Assembly (NCBI GenBank): GCA_022776445.1
Contig: JALFHZ010000057.1
Location: 1-38,320 of the forward strand
DNA from: Lachnospiraceae bacterium
Lineage (GTDB): Bacteria > Bacillota > Clostridia > Lachnospirales > Lachnospiraceae
DNA length: 38,320 bases
Direction of reading: 5' to 3'
Shown: positions 25,884 through 34,112 of the stretch, in pieces
Numbering within the stretch: position 1 is the stretch's first letter
Layout: every line of letters starts with the position of its first letter
Program-made: the position numbers and the translations under genes
The notes under the pieces: generated by a model
Databases searched by the model: none
What the model was told of the DNA's origin: nothing
What the model saw: only the letters and a program-made list of their open reading frames with translations

Positions 25884-27707
25884 TTAACCTAATCCAAGCA
25901 TTTCTGTAAACTCTGCAATGGGGCCAAGAGACAATGCAGGGAAGAAACTCAGAGCGCCGATGATCAGCACAATGAGAATCAGCAGGAACACAAACATTGC
26001 ATTGCTTGTGGAGAGCGTACCGGCGCTCTCAGCCACTCGTTTCTTTGCTGCCATACTGCCCGCGATCGCAATGGTCGCAGTCATGGGAATAAACCGCACG
26101 AAGAGCATCACAAGACCAAGGCTAACATTCAAAAATGGCGTGTTGGCATTGAAGCCAGCGAAGGCTGAACCGTTATTGCCGCCCGCAGAAGAATACGCAT
26201 AAAGCACCTCGCTCAGTCCGTGGGCGCCTGAATTATTCAGGCTTCCTGCCGTACCGGGCAGCAGCGCGGCAATGCCGGAACCCAGAAGGATCGCGATGGG
26301 CGTTGCCAGACAGATGAGTACCGCCATTCGCATTTCATGCGGTTCAATCTTCTTACCCAGATATTCCGGGGTATGACCGACCATCAGTCCGGCGATAAAC
26401 ACCGTCAGGATGACGAAGCCAATCATGCCATACAAGCCGCAGCCAACGCCGCCGAAAACGACCTCACCCAGCATCATGAGAAGCATCGGGATCAATCCGC
26501 CCAAAGGCGTGTAGGAATCATGCATGGAGTTGACAGAGCCGTTGGAAGCACAGGTAGTCCAGACAGCCCAAGTGTTGGAGGTTGTGACACCAAAGCGCGT
26601 TTCCTTTCCCTCCATATTGCCCAAGGCCGTATCCACCAGACCGTTTTGTGCCAGAACCGGGGTGGCGTTCTGTTCCTGCGCAGCACCGATCCAAAGGGCG
26701 GCAACCATCAGAACGAACATGGCCAGGAAGATGGCGATGCCCTGCTTCATACCCCTGGAGATGCCCCGCTTTGCAATGCTGCGGCCGAAGGAGAAGCACA
26801 GGCCAACTGCAATGACCAGCAGGAACACCATCTCAATCATGTTGGTCAGAATCGTCGGGTTCTCAAAGGGGTGCGCGGAGTTCAGGCCCAGAACACCGCC
26901 GCCATTGGTGCCCAGCTGCTTCATGGAAACCTGACTGGCCTGAGGATACAGCGGCAGCACCTGCTGGGTTATGATCTGCGCGTTTTCCACCACATCTCCG
27001 TCTACCGTGACGGTACCCGCCTCCAGATCGATCTTTGCGTCAGCAAGATAATTGCCCTCGGCATCCGCCGCAATGGGCTCCACCAGGTCCACATACCGGT
27101 TGCCGCTAAGGCTCTGAGGCACGCCCTGCTGGGTCAGAACAATCGTGGTTACCAGGCAGATCGGGAGCAGGATATACATAGTGCAGCGAACCAGATCCTG
27201 CCAGAAGTTACCGACTCCGTGTTTCTTGATTCGAGTCAGACCGCGAATCAGACACCACAGAACGGCAATGCCGCTGGCAGCAGAAACAAAGTTCTGTACG
27301 GTCAGGCCGATGGCCTGAGAGAAGTTACTCAATGCAACTTCACCGGAATACGCCTGCCAGTTTGTGTTGGTGACAAAGCTGACAGCGGTATTGAATGCCA
27401 GATGCCAGCTCAATCCTTCCGCTCCCTGCGGATTCCAGGGCAGCCACCCCTGGCACAGAAGGATCAAAAGCAGTAAAATAAAACCGAAGAGGTTGAACAG
27501 AAGGGCTGCCGCCAGATATTTCTTCCAGCCCATATCCTCATTCGGATCAATGTGCAGGATTTTATAAATCCCGCGCTCAGCAGGACCCAAGACACGGCTG
27601 ACAATGTTATTTTCGCCGTCCATGACCTTGCTCATGTAGAACCCCAGCGGAATGGCGAATGCCACCAAGATGCCTACATACAGCACATATTGCATTACCG
27701 AATTCAT
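25884..27707 (-). CDS. kdpA: Potassium-transporting ATPase subunit A (ion channel subunit)
   Basis: 607 residues, somewhat longer than the E. coli protein. Polytopic, with pore-loop segments of the KdpA selectivity filter, for example VSFVTNTNWQAYSGE, GTNGGGVLGLNSAHPFENP and YAYSSAGGNNGSAFAGF. It starts at 27707, with the ribosome site AAGGAGG inside the last codons of kdpF. It binds and conducts K+ in the KdpFABC complex of the inner membrane. Confidence 0.97.
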   Translation of the reverse strand: MNSVMQYVLYVGILVAFAIPLGFYMSKVMDGENNIVSRVLGPAERGIYKILHIDPNEDMGWKKYLAAALLFNLFGFILLLLILLCQGWLPWNPQGAEGLSWHLAFNTAVSFVTNTNWQAYSGEVALSNFSQAIGLTVQNFVSAASGIAVLWCLIRGLTRIKKHGVGNFWQDLVRCTMYILLPICLVTTIVLTQQGVPQSLSGNRYVDLVEPIAADAEGNYLADAKIDLEAGTVTVDGDVVENAQIITQQVLPLYPQASQVSMKQLGTNGGGVLGLNSAHPFENPTILTNMIEMVFLLVIAVGLCFSFGRSIAKRGISRGMKQGIAIFLAMFVLMVAALWIGAAQEQNATPVLAQNGLVDTALGNMEGKETRFGVTTSNTWAVWTTCASNGSVNSMHDSYTPLGGLIPMLLMMLGEVVFGGVGCGLYGMIGFVILTVFIAGLMVGHTPEYLGKKIEPHEMRMAVLICLATPIAILLGSGIAALLPGTAGSLNNSGAHGLSEVLYAYSSAGGNNGSAFAGFNANTPFLNVSLGLVMLFVRFIPMTATIAIAGSMAAKKRVAESAGTLSTSNAMFVFLLILIVLIIGALSFFPALSLGPIAEFTEMLGLG

Positions 27708-27714
27708 AGTTTTC

Positions 27715-27798
27715 TCATTCCTCCTTCATAAGAACCCAAGTCAGGTAACTCAGGATTGCGATCGTTAAAGCACCGATCGCACCAATGATTATTTGCAT
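27715..27798 (-). CDS. kdpF: Potassium-transporting ATPase subunit F
   Basis: 27 residues forming one hydrophobic helix (IIIGAIGALTIAILSYLTWV), directly before kdpA, with a perfect AAAGGAGGT binding site. This matches KdpF, the small stabilising subunit of the complex, in size, position and composition. Confidence 0.88.
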   Translation of the reverse strand: MQIIIGAIGALTIAILSYLTWVLMKEE

Positions 27799-27834
27799 AG
27801 TAAAACCTCCTTTGCGCTTTGCTTTGCGTAGCTA

Positions 27835-27854
27835 ACTATACTACAGAGACTGTA
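27835..27854 (-). promoter_or_regulatory. kdp promoter -10 with adjacent TACAG-AGA-CTGTA dyad
   Basis: On the minus strand TATAGT (27840-27835) lies 36 bp before kdpF. Immediately upstream is the perfect dyad TACAG-N3-CTGTA (27842-27854), placed in the spacer between -35 and -10. No good -35 box is visible, as expected for an activated or repressed promoter. The binding protein is unknown. Between trkH and kdpF there are only 66 bp. Confidence 0.5.
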
Positions 27855-27864
27855 ATGGTGCCGT

Positions 27865-29406
27865 TTAATTTAAATGCAGGAAGTAAATGTTCTGTAAAGA
27901 TTTAAAATTGAAAAGATGCCTTTGTTCCCTTGATTTTTTGTTTTTCCTCCAGATGAATTTGATCCTGTGCAGACCGAAGTAAATGCCCGTCAAGACAATG
28001 AAGATCTCCAGACGGCCCAAAACCATTCCGATCATTTCAACAATCAGGGTCGCACTGTTGGTCGTGGTTCCGGTCAAGCCGATGGAGAGTCCCACCGTAC
28101 CCAGCGCGGAAGCAAACTCAAACATAGCTTCTGTCAAACCACATCCAGCGGTCAACATCAGAGACAGCGCGCCTGCAATGAACAGCAACAGATAGCAGCC
28201 GACAAAGCCCAGCGTATCTGAACACAGCGCTTCGTCAATCTTAGCTTTGCCCTGTGCTTTTGTATAAGTAGGGGTATCTACAAATCGTCCCGATACCAGC
28301 TTCCTTTTGATGTTCTGCCCAATCATACGAAGGAGCAGATAAACGCGGGTCAGCTTTAAACCGCCTGCCGTGGAGCCCATACCGCCGCCGATAAGCATCA
28401 GCAGGATGAGGATCCCAACGGAGAAAGCCGGCCAGGTGTCATACCCCATGGTTGCATAACCGGTGGTGGACAACGCCGAGGAAGCATTGAACAGTGCCTG
28501 GCGGAGGGCTTCTGCAAAGCCCAGTCCAAGTTCATGGGATAACGACAATGCCATCAACGGAACAAAGATCAGCAGCAGCAGGAACAAAAAGCGAACCTCG
28601 CTGACCTGCACCGCCTGTCGCCACTTCCGCCGAACCAGAAGAAGCAGCACGGCAAAGTTGGTCGTGCCGATGAGCATCAGGACGATCGTCACGATCTCAA
28701 TGGCCAGGCTGTGGTATTCTCCGATGCTGTTCAGCTTCGTGGAAAAGCCGCCCGTGGAAAGGCTGCACATGGCATGGCACACGCTGTCAAACAGTGGCAT
28801 ACCGGCAATCGCATAGGCCACGGTACCCAGCAAAAGGAAGATAAGATACATGGCAAAGATCGTCTGCGCCGTTTTCCGGAGATTTGGCATCAGCTTATCC
28901 GGGTGGCCCTCCGCGTTAAACAGATCCATGGAACGCTTGTCGGAAATCAGCATGACAATCATCATGATGAAGCCAAGGCCGCCGCAGTATTGCATGAAGC
29001 TCCTGTAAAACAGAAAAATGTGGGAAGTCTGCGGGACATCCATGACGGAAAGTCCTGTGGTGGTCCATCCGCTGGCAGATTCAAACAGCGCCTGGACCGG
29101 ATTCAAATGTCCTGAAAAGAAGAAGGGCATCGCACCGATCAAGATCCCCCAAAACCAGGTGAACAGAACCGTGTGGCTGCTTTGCCACTGGGACACCGAC
29201 CAGGACGTGCTGCATCCGGTGTCCCGCCTCCCAAATATGCACACAAAAACACCGGCTGCCAGGGAGAACAAAGAAGGACCGGCAAACGCCCAGACAAATC
29301 CGCTGTCTTCCGGATAAAACAGGAGAAGTACCAGCGGCGCTGCCACCAGCAGACCAATCAGCATCATCAGCTTGCCGCGATTGGATCCTTCCTTTATCCT
29401 CGCCAT
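27865..29406 (-). CDS. trkH: TrkH/KtrB-type potassium uptake channel subunit
   Basis: 513 residues with four pore-loop repeats, each carrying the glycine filter: SASGWTTTGLSV, CSLSTGGFST, SALSTTGYATMGY and SALGTVGLSIG. A polytopic membrane K+ channel, gated by TrkA-type subunits encoded immediately upstream. It overlaps the preceding trkA-type gene by 13 bp. AAGGTGG precedes the ATG at 29406. Confidence 0.95.
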   Translation of the reverse strand: MARIKEGSNRGKLMMLIGLLVAAPLVLLLFYPEDSGFVWAFAGPSLFSLAAGVFVCIFGRRDTGCSTSWSVSQWQSSHTVLFTWFWGILIGAMPFFFSGHLNPVQALFESASGWTTTGLSVMDVPQTSHIFLFYRSFMQYCGGLGFIMMIVMLISDKRSMDLFNAEGHPDKLMPNLRKTAQTIFAMYLIFLLLGTVAYAIAGMPLFDSVCHAMCSLSTGGFSTKLNSIGEYHSLAIEIVTIVLMLIGTTNFAVLLLLVRRKWRQAVQVSEVRFLFLLLLIFVPLMALSLSHELGLGFAEALRQALFNASSALSTTGYATMGYDTWPAFSVGILILLMLIGGGMGSTAGGLKLTRVYLLLRMIGQNIKRKLVSGRFVDTPTYTKAQGKAKIDEALCSDTLGFVGCYLLLFIAGALSLMLTAGCGLTEAMFEFASALGTVGLSIGLTGTTTNSATLIVEMIGMVLGRLEIFIVLTGIYFGLHRIKFIWRKNKKSREQRHLFNFKSLQNIYFLHLN

Positions 29407-30077
29407 TTCGATTCACCACCTTTTAACTCCAGAAGCGCAATCTCTTCCTGGTCATTTCCGGAAATCAGAACGAGTACATCCCCGGCGAGTATCCTGGTAT
29501 CGCCTCTTGGGATCAACGTCTGGTTCTGGCGCAGGATACATCCGATGATGACCTCCTTCGGCAGATCGATCTCCCAGATCTGTTTCTGCGCAGCAGGATC
29601 CTTTTCTGTGATCGGAATCTCAATAATGCGTACCCGTCCCTCCCCGAGCGGGATCACCTTCGCCATTTCTTCCATAAAGGCCTGCTGTTCAATGATGCTG
29701 GTCACGGCGGAGATTGCGCAGATCACGCGGTCCACACCCATTTTATAGAAGAAATCGGTTTTCTGCGGATCGGAAAGCAGAGACAGCGTTTTAGGGATCA
29801 GGAACTTCTTCTTGCACAGTTCACAGATGACCAGATTGTCCTCATCCTTGGAGGTCAGGGCAATTGCGATGTCCATATGGTTTGCGCCTGCATCCTCCAG
29901 CACATAAGGCTTGGTGCCGTCTCCGTGGATGACCGTAAACTTATCATTTTCTGCCAGTTTCTCACAGTCCACATAGGAACTGTTAACGATTGTGACCTGA
30001 TATCCCTTTTGAATTAACGACTGAGCAAGCGATTTCGCCTTACTCCTGCCGCCGACTAACAATACATTTCGTTTCAT
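29394..30077 (-). CDS. trkA: TrkA-type regulator with RCK_N (degenerate) and RCK_C domains
   Basis: 227 residues. The N-terminal Rossmann domain begins NVLLVGGRSKAKSLAQSL, which lacks the GxGxxG nucleotide loop. A C-terminal RCK_C domain follows (about 145-220) with EIDLPKEVIIGCILRQNQTL and DVLVLISGND. TrkA-type rings gate TrkH; RCK_C domains of relatives bind c-di-AMP. It overlaps the partner TrkA gene by 4 bp (ATGA) and trkH by 13 bp, so all are translated together. Confidence 0.9.
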   Translation of the reverse strand: MKRNVLLVGGRSKAKSLAQSLIQKGYQVTIVNSSYVDCEKLAENDKFTVIHGDGTKPYVLEDAGANHMDIAIALTSKDEDNLVICELCKKKFLIPKTLSLLSDPQKTDFFYKMGVDRVICAISAVTSIIEQQAFMEEMAKVIPLGEGRVRIIEIPITEKDPAAQKQIWEIDLPKEVIIGCILRQNQTLIPRGDTRILAGDVLVLISGNDQEEIALLELKGGESKWRG

Positions 30078-30532
30078 GCCTTCACCACCTCCTGTGTACC
30101 GGCGTTCCTGTTCAGAATCTTGTCGATCTCATTCGCGGACAGAACCGCCGGACAAATCGTATCAATGCCAAGCTCCTGATATACACACTCCCGTTCCGGG
30201 TCGAACAGTCGGGAGATGACACGCTTTACCGAAAAACATTCCTTTGCGATCTGCGCGATCATGATATTGACATTGTCGTTGTTGGTAACAGCAACGACCG
30301 TATCAGCGCGCTGAACATCCGCTGCTTTCAAAGTATCCAGTTCCGTACCGTCTCCTTCCACAGCAAGTCCGCCGAAGGAGGAGGACAGCTTTCGGAACGA
30401 GTCCTTGTCCTCATCGAGGATTAGGACATTCTCACCTTCCTCGGACAAAGTGTTTGCCAGATTGGCCCCCAAACGACCGCAGCCTATAATAACCGTATAA
30501 GACGATTGCTTTTTGTTCTTGAATAAAGTCAT
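30074..30532 (-). CDS. trkA: TrkA-type regulator, RCK_N domain only
   Basis: 152 residues: a Rossmann RCK_N domain with intact nucleotide loop IIGCGRLGANLA and the acidic residue ending the second strand (LILDEDKDSF). There is no RCK_C domain. It complements its neighbour, which has RCK_C but a degenerate nucleotide loop. Start and stop overlap both neighbours by 4 bp. Confidence 0.9.
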   Translation of the reverse strand: MTLFKNKKQSSYTVIIGCGRLGANLANTLSEEGENVLILDEDKDSFRKLSSSFGGLAVEGDGTELDTLKAADVQRADTVVAVTNNDNVNIMIAQIAKECFSVKRVISRLFDPERECVYQELGIDTICPAVLSANEIDKILNRNAGTQEVVKA

Positions 30533-30927
30533 TTCTTTTCCCTCCTGACTGCGTGACCGATTCCCTTTTCGTCATACTCAATGTCGTAAGGTGACGGGGA
30601 TTCCTCGGGGCAATCGCTCTCATCAAAAGCGCACTTGCCGCAAGAATAAAATGTACCGTAAAGCTCCAGATTCTGCCGGGCCGGTATGTAGGTTGGATCC
30701 AGCGCATAAGCCGCGCGAAAGTGCTTCATGGCGCCGGCATGGTCACCCTCTTTTTCCATAACGATTCCAAGCAAATTGTGAGGCTCGGGCGCGTTGGGGA
30801 ATTTTCCCATGGCCTCACTAATCATTGTCACGCACTTTTCATAGTTCCGAGTACCAACGTATTTCCTCACCCCATCGCAAAGCGCCTGCAGCTGCATTCC
30901 GCGGCTGGTCACTTCCTGCGTCATCAT
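30529..30927 (-). CDS. Small TPR protein heading the trk operon
   Basis: 132 residues. Residues about 20-95 form two or three tetratricopeptide units (NYEKCVTMISEAMGKFPNAP, AMKHFRAAYALDPTYIPARQ). The C-terminal tail holds CGKCAFDESDC, a small cysteine cluster of unknown use. AAGGAGG lies 9 bases before the first of two ATGs. It overlaps the first trkA-type gene by 4 bp, so it probably helps regulate or assemble the Trk system. Confidence 0.82.
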   Translation of the reverse strand: MMTQEVTSRGMQLQALCDGVRKYVGTRNYEKCVTMISEAMGKFPNAPEPHNLLGIVMEKEGDHAGAMKHFRAAYALDPTYIPARQNLELYGTFYSCGKCAFDESDCPEESPSPYDIEYDEKGIGHAVRREKK

Positions 30928-30965
30928 CCTAAAATCCTCCTTGTTCCTTTGGATTTATCTTACGG

Positions 30966-31034
30966 TGTGATTTTATCGCGGTAGCCGTGAGTGCGGTGTG
31001 AGAGATTTACTTTTCCTGTGAGAATGCTGTGAGA
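30966..31034. promoter_or_regulatory. Phased TGTGAGA direct repeats upstream of the trk operon
   Basis: Related heptamers start at 30966 (TGTGATT), 30986 (CGTGAGT), 30997 (TGTGAGA), 31017 (TGTGAGA) and 31028 (TGTGAGA), with steps of 20, 11, 20 and 11 bp. Direct half-sites 11 bp apart are typical of OmpR-family regulators. They stand just upstream of a weak promoter-like region (minus-strand TAAGAT near 30957-30962) for the TPR-trk operon. The regulator at 31131-31829 is the first candidate to bind. Confidence 0.65.
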
Positions 31035-31078
31035 AATTGAGCGTCTGGGAATAACTTCCGAGCCGAACCCCGATACAG

Positions 31079-31113
31079 AAACACCCTGAAAGTTCATTCC
31101 TTCCAGGGTGTTT
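31079..31113 (-). terminator. Hairpin after the KdpE-like regulator gene
   Basis: AAACACCCTG pairs with CAGGGTGTTT across a 15-base loop, 18 bp past the stop codon at 31131. No strong T run follows, so it may be a weak terminator or a stabilising structure. Confidence 0.55.
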
Positions 31114-31130
31114 CAATGTCTCATATTTGG

Positions 31131-31829
31131 TTATTCATCTACCAACCGGTAGCCAACGCCGATCTCCGTTAAGATATAGCGTGGTTTTGCCGGTGACTTC
31201 TCAATTTTTCGCCTGAGCGCTGCCATCAAGGCCCGAAGTGCTTGCGTGTCGTTGCCATATCCGGGGCCGTAAATCTCATTAATGATATACTGGGTAGTCA
31301 GGACTTTCCCGATGTTTTTGAAGAACAGCGCCAGCAGATTGTACTCCATTGGGGTGACATGAAGTTTTTCTCCGTCCAGACTCACCTGGTGCCGCTCCAG
31401 ATCAATGGACAAGCCTCCGACTGTAAACACGGTCTGCGCTTTATTGCCCACAGCCTTATAGGAGTGGCGAAGCGCCACACGAATCCGGGCCATGAGTTCG
31501 GTGGCAGAGAACGGCTTTGTCAGATAGTCGTCCGCCCCACTGTCCAGTGCTGCCGCCTTCTCATTGTCCTGATCTCGGGCGGAGACTACGATGATTGGTA
31601 CCTCGGACCATTCCCGAACCTTTCGTATGACCTCCATCCCGTCAAAATCCGGAAGCCCCAGATCCAGAAGCACCAGATCGATTTGCCCGGATACTAATTG
31701 AGTCAGGGCGCCTTGGGCTGTTCCGGCCGTGAGGCAGGGAAACCCCTCCTGCTTCAGGGTATAGGTAATAAAGTTGCGGATCTGTGCATCATCCTCCACA
31801 ACCAAAATATTTTCACTGTGCCTTATCAT
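31131..31829 (-). CDS. KdpE-like response regulator (OmpR family)
   Basis: 232 residues. Receiver domain with acidic E12/D13/D14, phospho-acceptor D56 (LLDLGLPDFDG), and LTKPFS. Winged helix with LTTQYIINEIYG and IGVGYRLVDE. It overlaps the kinase stop by 17 bp (start 31829) and has GGAGG upstream. It is closely related to kdpE at 20238 but not identical. Its location next to trk genes suggests K+ or osmotic control of trk and perhaps kdp. Confidence 0.92.
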   Translation of the reverse strand: MIRHSENILVVEDDAQIRNFITYTLKQEGFPCLTAGTAQGALTQLVSGQIDLVLLDLGLPDFDGMEVIRKVREWSEVPIIVVSARDQDNEKAAALDSGADDYLTKPFSATELMARIRVALRHSYKAVGNKAQTVFTVGGLSIDLERHQVSLDGEKLHVTPMEYNLLALFFKNIGKVLTTQYIINEIYGPGYGNDTQALRALMAALRRKIEKSPAKPRYILTEIGVGYRLVDE

Positions 31830-33348
31830 CTGTGTTTTCCTCCAAAGGTAAGGTAAAGGTAAAGACTGCTCCCTTTCCCTTTTCTTGATTATGCGCGCTG
31901 ATCGTTCCGCCGTGAGCCGTCACGATGGAATCGCAAATTGCAAGGCCCAGGCCAATTCCACGTTTAGCATCCGGTCCTTTCCCTTTTGTCGTGTAAAACA
32001 TCTGAAAGATGTTGGGCTGATCCTGGGCTGAGATACCGGTCCCCCGATCAGCAACCGTAAATACAGCCATCTGCTGCGCAGAATCTTTGGATACGGTAAC
32101 GGAGATCTCTTCTTCCGGCAGGGTGTGTTTGACCGCATTGTCCAGCAGATTTGTCAGCACCTGGCCGATCAGCCTGGCATCCATGGGAACCATCAAGACC
32201 TCATCGGGAATATGGACGGCGATTTCCCGTTCCGGCGCTCTTTTTCCAATGGCAAGAACCGCTGCACCGATCACTTCCTCCACCGGTTCCTGCTCTTTAT
32301 GAAGCATGAGCCGTCCATCCTGTAGCCGTGTCAGACTGAGAATATTCTCCACAAGCGCGTGCAGCCAATCCGCATCTTTGTATATCCCGTCCGCAAGGGC
32401 GTACCGGGCGTCGGACTTCTCCGTCATATCCATGATCATTTCGCTGGTACCCATGATCCCGGCCAAAGGCGTCCGAAGGTCATGTGAAACCGCCCGCAGG
32501 AGATTGCCCCGGTAGCGTTCCTGAGCAGCTTCCTCCCGGGAACGGATCCGCTCTTTTATGACGCGCAGCCGGTCCATGGCAATGGCGGTACTTTCGATCA
32601 TGGAATGGAGCAGCTTCTTCTGCTGATCCGCCAGCCCCTCTGCCCGGGTTTTGGGGATTCGTAAAATGCCAAGGACAGATTCGCTTCCGTAAATCGGCCA
32701 GTCATAAAATTCCTCTTCGGCATCAAAATCTGTTCGCAGATTCTCAATCCGGCGCTGTATCTGATCCGGATTTGGAACGCTTCTTCGGATCTGGTCTGAC
32801 TCACCTTTCTGCTGGATGAACGTGCGCTCCGGTTTTCCCTCTTCATTAAAGCAAAGGCAGGCAGCTCTGCAGTCCATGATACGGCTGACCGTTTCAACCG
32901 TGATCCTCGCAATTTCATCCGCGCTTTCTGCTTCGGCCAGATGACTTGTCAGGTAATACAGCGCACTGGATTCCTGCCCATTGCGTATGGCTTCTGCTGT
33001 CATCTCCTTCGCCTTGGAAGTCAGGGCGCTTGTGATGATGGAAGTGATTGCCATGATTGCAAAGGTAATAAAATAGGTAGGATCATCTACAGACAGCGTG
33101 TAATATGGGTGTGTGAAAAAGATATTGAATGCACAAGTAGACAGCAGTGTAGCCAGAATGCCCCAGATATATCCATTCGTAAATCTGGCTGTCAGAATAA
33201 CTGAGAGAATATAGACAACCACAATGTTTGTCTCAGGAAACTGGAGCAACCGAAACAACCATCCGACACCGGTTGCTGCGCACACAAATATAGCAGCGCA
33301 AAGAAAGTCCTGGAAAATGGCTCCTTTGCGAAGAATCATCCTATTCAA
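31813..33348 (-). CDS. KdpD-like sensor histidine kinase lacking the KdpD N-terminal domains
   Basis: 511 residues. Four spans of the DUF4118 kind (about 15-110), a GAF-like region (about 130-265), the H box AVSHDLRTPLAGI with the phospho-histidine, N box NLLDNAVKH, and GIGLGLAICDSI. The KdpD nucleotide-binding and USP-like domains are absent. The probable start is TTG at 33348: AAGGGGGA lies 10 bases before it, while the first ATG at 33339 is 19 bases away. It pairs with the overlapping response regulator. It could also phosphorylate the orphan KdpE. Confidence 0.92.
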   Translation of the reverse strand: MNRMILRKGAIFQDFLCAAIFVCAATGVGWLFRLLQFPETNIVVVYILSVILTARFTNGYIWGILATLLSTCAFNIFFTHPYYTLSVDDPTYFITFAIMAITSIITSALTSKAKEMTAEAIRNGQESSALYYLTSHLAEAESADEIARITVETVSRIMDCRAACLCFNEEGKPERTFIQQKGESDQIRRSVPNPDQIQRRIENLRTDFDAEEEFYDWPIYGSESVLGILRIPKTRAEGLADQQKKLLHSMIESTAIAMDRLRVIKERIRSREEAAQERYRGNLLRAVSHDLRTPLAGIMGTSEMIMDMTEKSDARYALADGIYKDADWLHALVENILSLTRLQDGRLMLHKEQEPVEEVIGAAVLAIGKRAPEREIAVHIPDEVLMVPMDARLIGQVLTNLLDNAVKHTLPEEEISVTVSKDSAQQMAVFTVADRGTGISAQDQPNIFQMFYTTKGKGPDAKRGIGLGLAICDSIVTAHGGTISAHNQEKGKGAVFTFTLPLEENTDDKAQ

Positions 33349-33375
33349 GATTCAAAGTTCCCCCTTTTAATCAGC

Positions 33376-33403
33376 ATAATATTCGAACATCATATCACAT
33401 CAA
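33376..33403 (-). promoter_or_regulatory. Promoter of the KdpD-like kinase and regulator operon
   Basis: On the minus strand TTGATG (33403-33398), 16-bp spacer, TATTAT (33381-33376), ending 27 bp before the TTG start. Confidence 0.55.
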
Positions 33404-33743
33404 AGAGAAAATCCCATTTTTATTCTACTACACAATTATGAATATGGATAGTGCCTGTCTTGCTTTTTAAAACGGATTTCCCAACTGATCTGTTCTTTTT
33501 CATTTTCTCCGATCCGGGATGTATTATGGATCCTGAATAGCAAAGATTCTGCTCCATCCGGACGAGGTCCTGGTCATGGACATCCTCCCTTCATGCATCC
33601 ATCCACATTTCTTTAGGATCAGCCTGCCCCATAAGGTGGATGGCAAAGCAGTATAGGAGGCAGAAGCGCGTCAAATTCTTTATCGACAAAGAGGATCTGG
33701 AGCGGGCATCGGCGGAATCATTTCCAGAATCTTACATTTACAG
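33404..33743. other. Gene debris without an intact gene
   Basis: No complete reading frame. Short stretches read like coding sequence on the plus strand (for example DEVLVMDILPS around 33570 and KFFIDKEDLERASAE around 33673) but are interrupted by stops and frame changes. I cannot name the family. The area adjoins the DarA-like fragment. Confidence 0.4.
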
Positions 33744-33986
33744 ATGTTCAAAAAGAAAAGCGTACCCCTTATGATCGGCGTAAAACATGATCACCTGAAT
33801 GAAGCATTGGAGATACTGAAAAAATATGGTGACCGAGTGGAAATGCAGTATCAGTCTGCAGCAGCGTTTGGCAACGGTGGAATGCCCAGTGCAACGCTGT
33901 GCAGCATTCCGCCGATAGAGATTCCAGTCCACTGTGGAGGAGTCGTACTGTTTGTCATTGATGTACAGCTAAATAAGCGGTACTGA
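33744..33986 (+). pseudogene. Fragment of a DarA (DUF970) cyclic-di-AMP receptor-like protein
   Basis: 80 residues; PLMIGVKHDHLNEALEILKK resembles the FMIGVEDERVDEVLEIIKK segment and PIEIPVHCGGVVLFVIDV resembles the C-terminal PVEVEVGGATVFVLPVE segment of the PII-like c-di-AMP receptor DarA. The first 30 or so residues of the family are missing, and no ribosome binding site stands before ATG 33744. The identification is from memory of the family pattern. Loss of the N-terminal strand and helix would disable ligand binding, so a remnant is likely. Confidence 0.5.
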
Positions 33987-34066
33987 CAGAAGCTATTTCC
34001 GGGAACTATTCTTTTCACTGATTTTCCCCCTGCTCGTTTGTATGTATCTCACAAATAAACAAACAG

Positions 34067-34112
34067 AGAGTCACAGTCACCATTCCACTGGGTCAATGAC
34101 TGTGACTCTTTT
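34067..34112 (+). terminator. Rho-independent terminator
   Basis: Perfect 13-bp stem AGAGTCACAGTCA/TGACTGTGACTCT with a 17-base loop, followed by TTTT. It lies about 80 bp after the DarA-like fragment. Confidence 0.8.

Noticed and set aside
24308-25909. Long open frame (533 codons) on the plus strand opposite kdpB
   Set aside because: It is the antisense shadow of kdpB: low-complexity His/Gln/Gly-rich product, no ribosome binding site and no family features.
26337-27476. Open frame of 379 codons on the plus strand opposite kdpA
   Set aside because: Antisense shadow of kdpA with no recognisable domain and no start signals.
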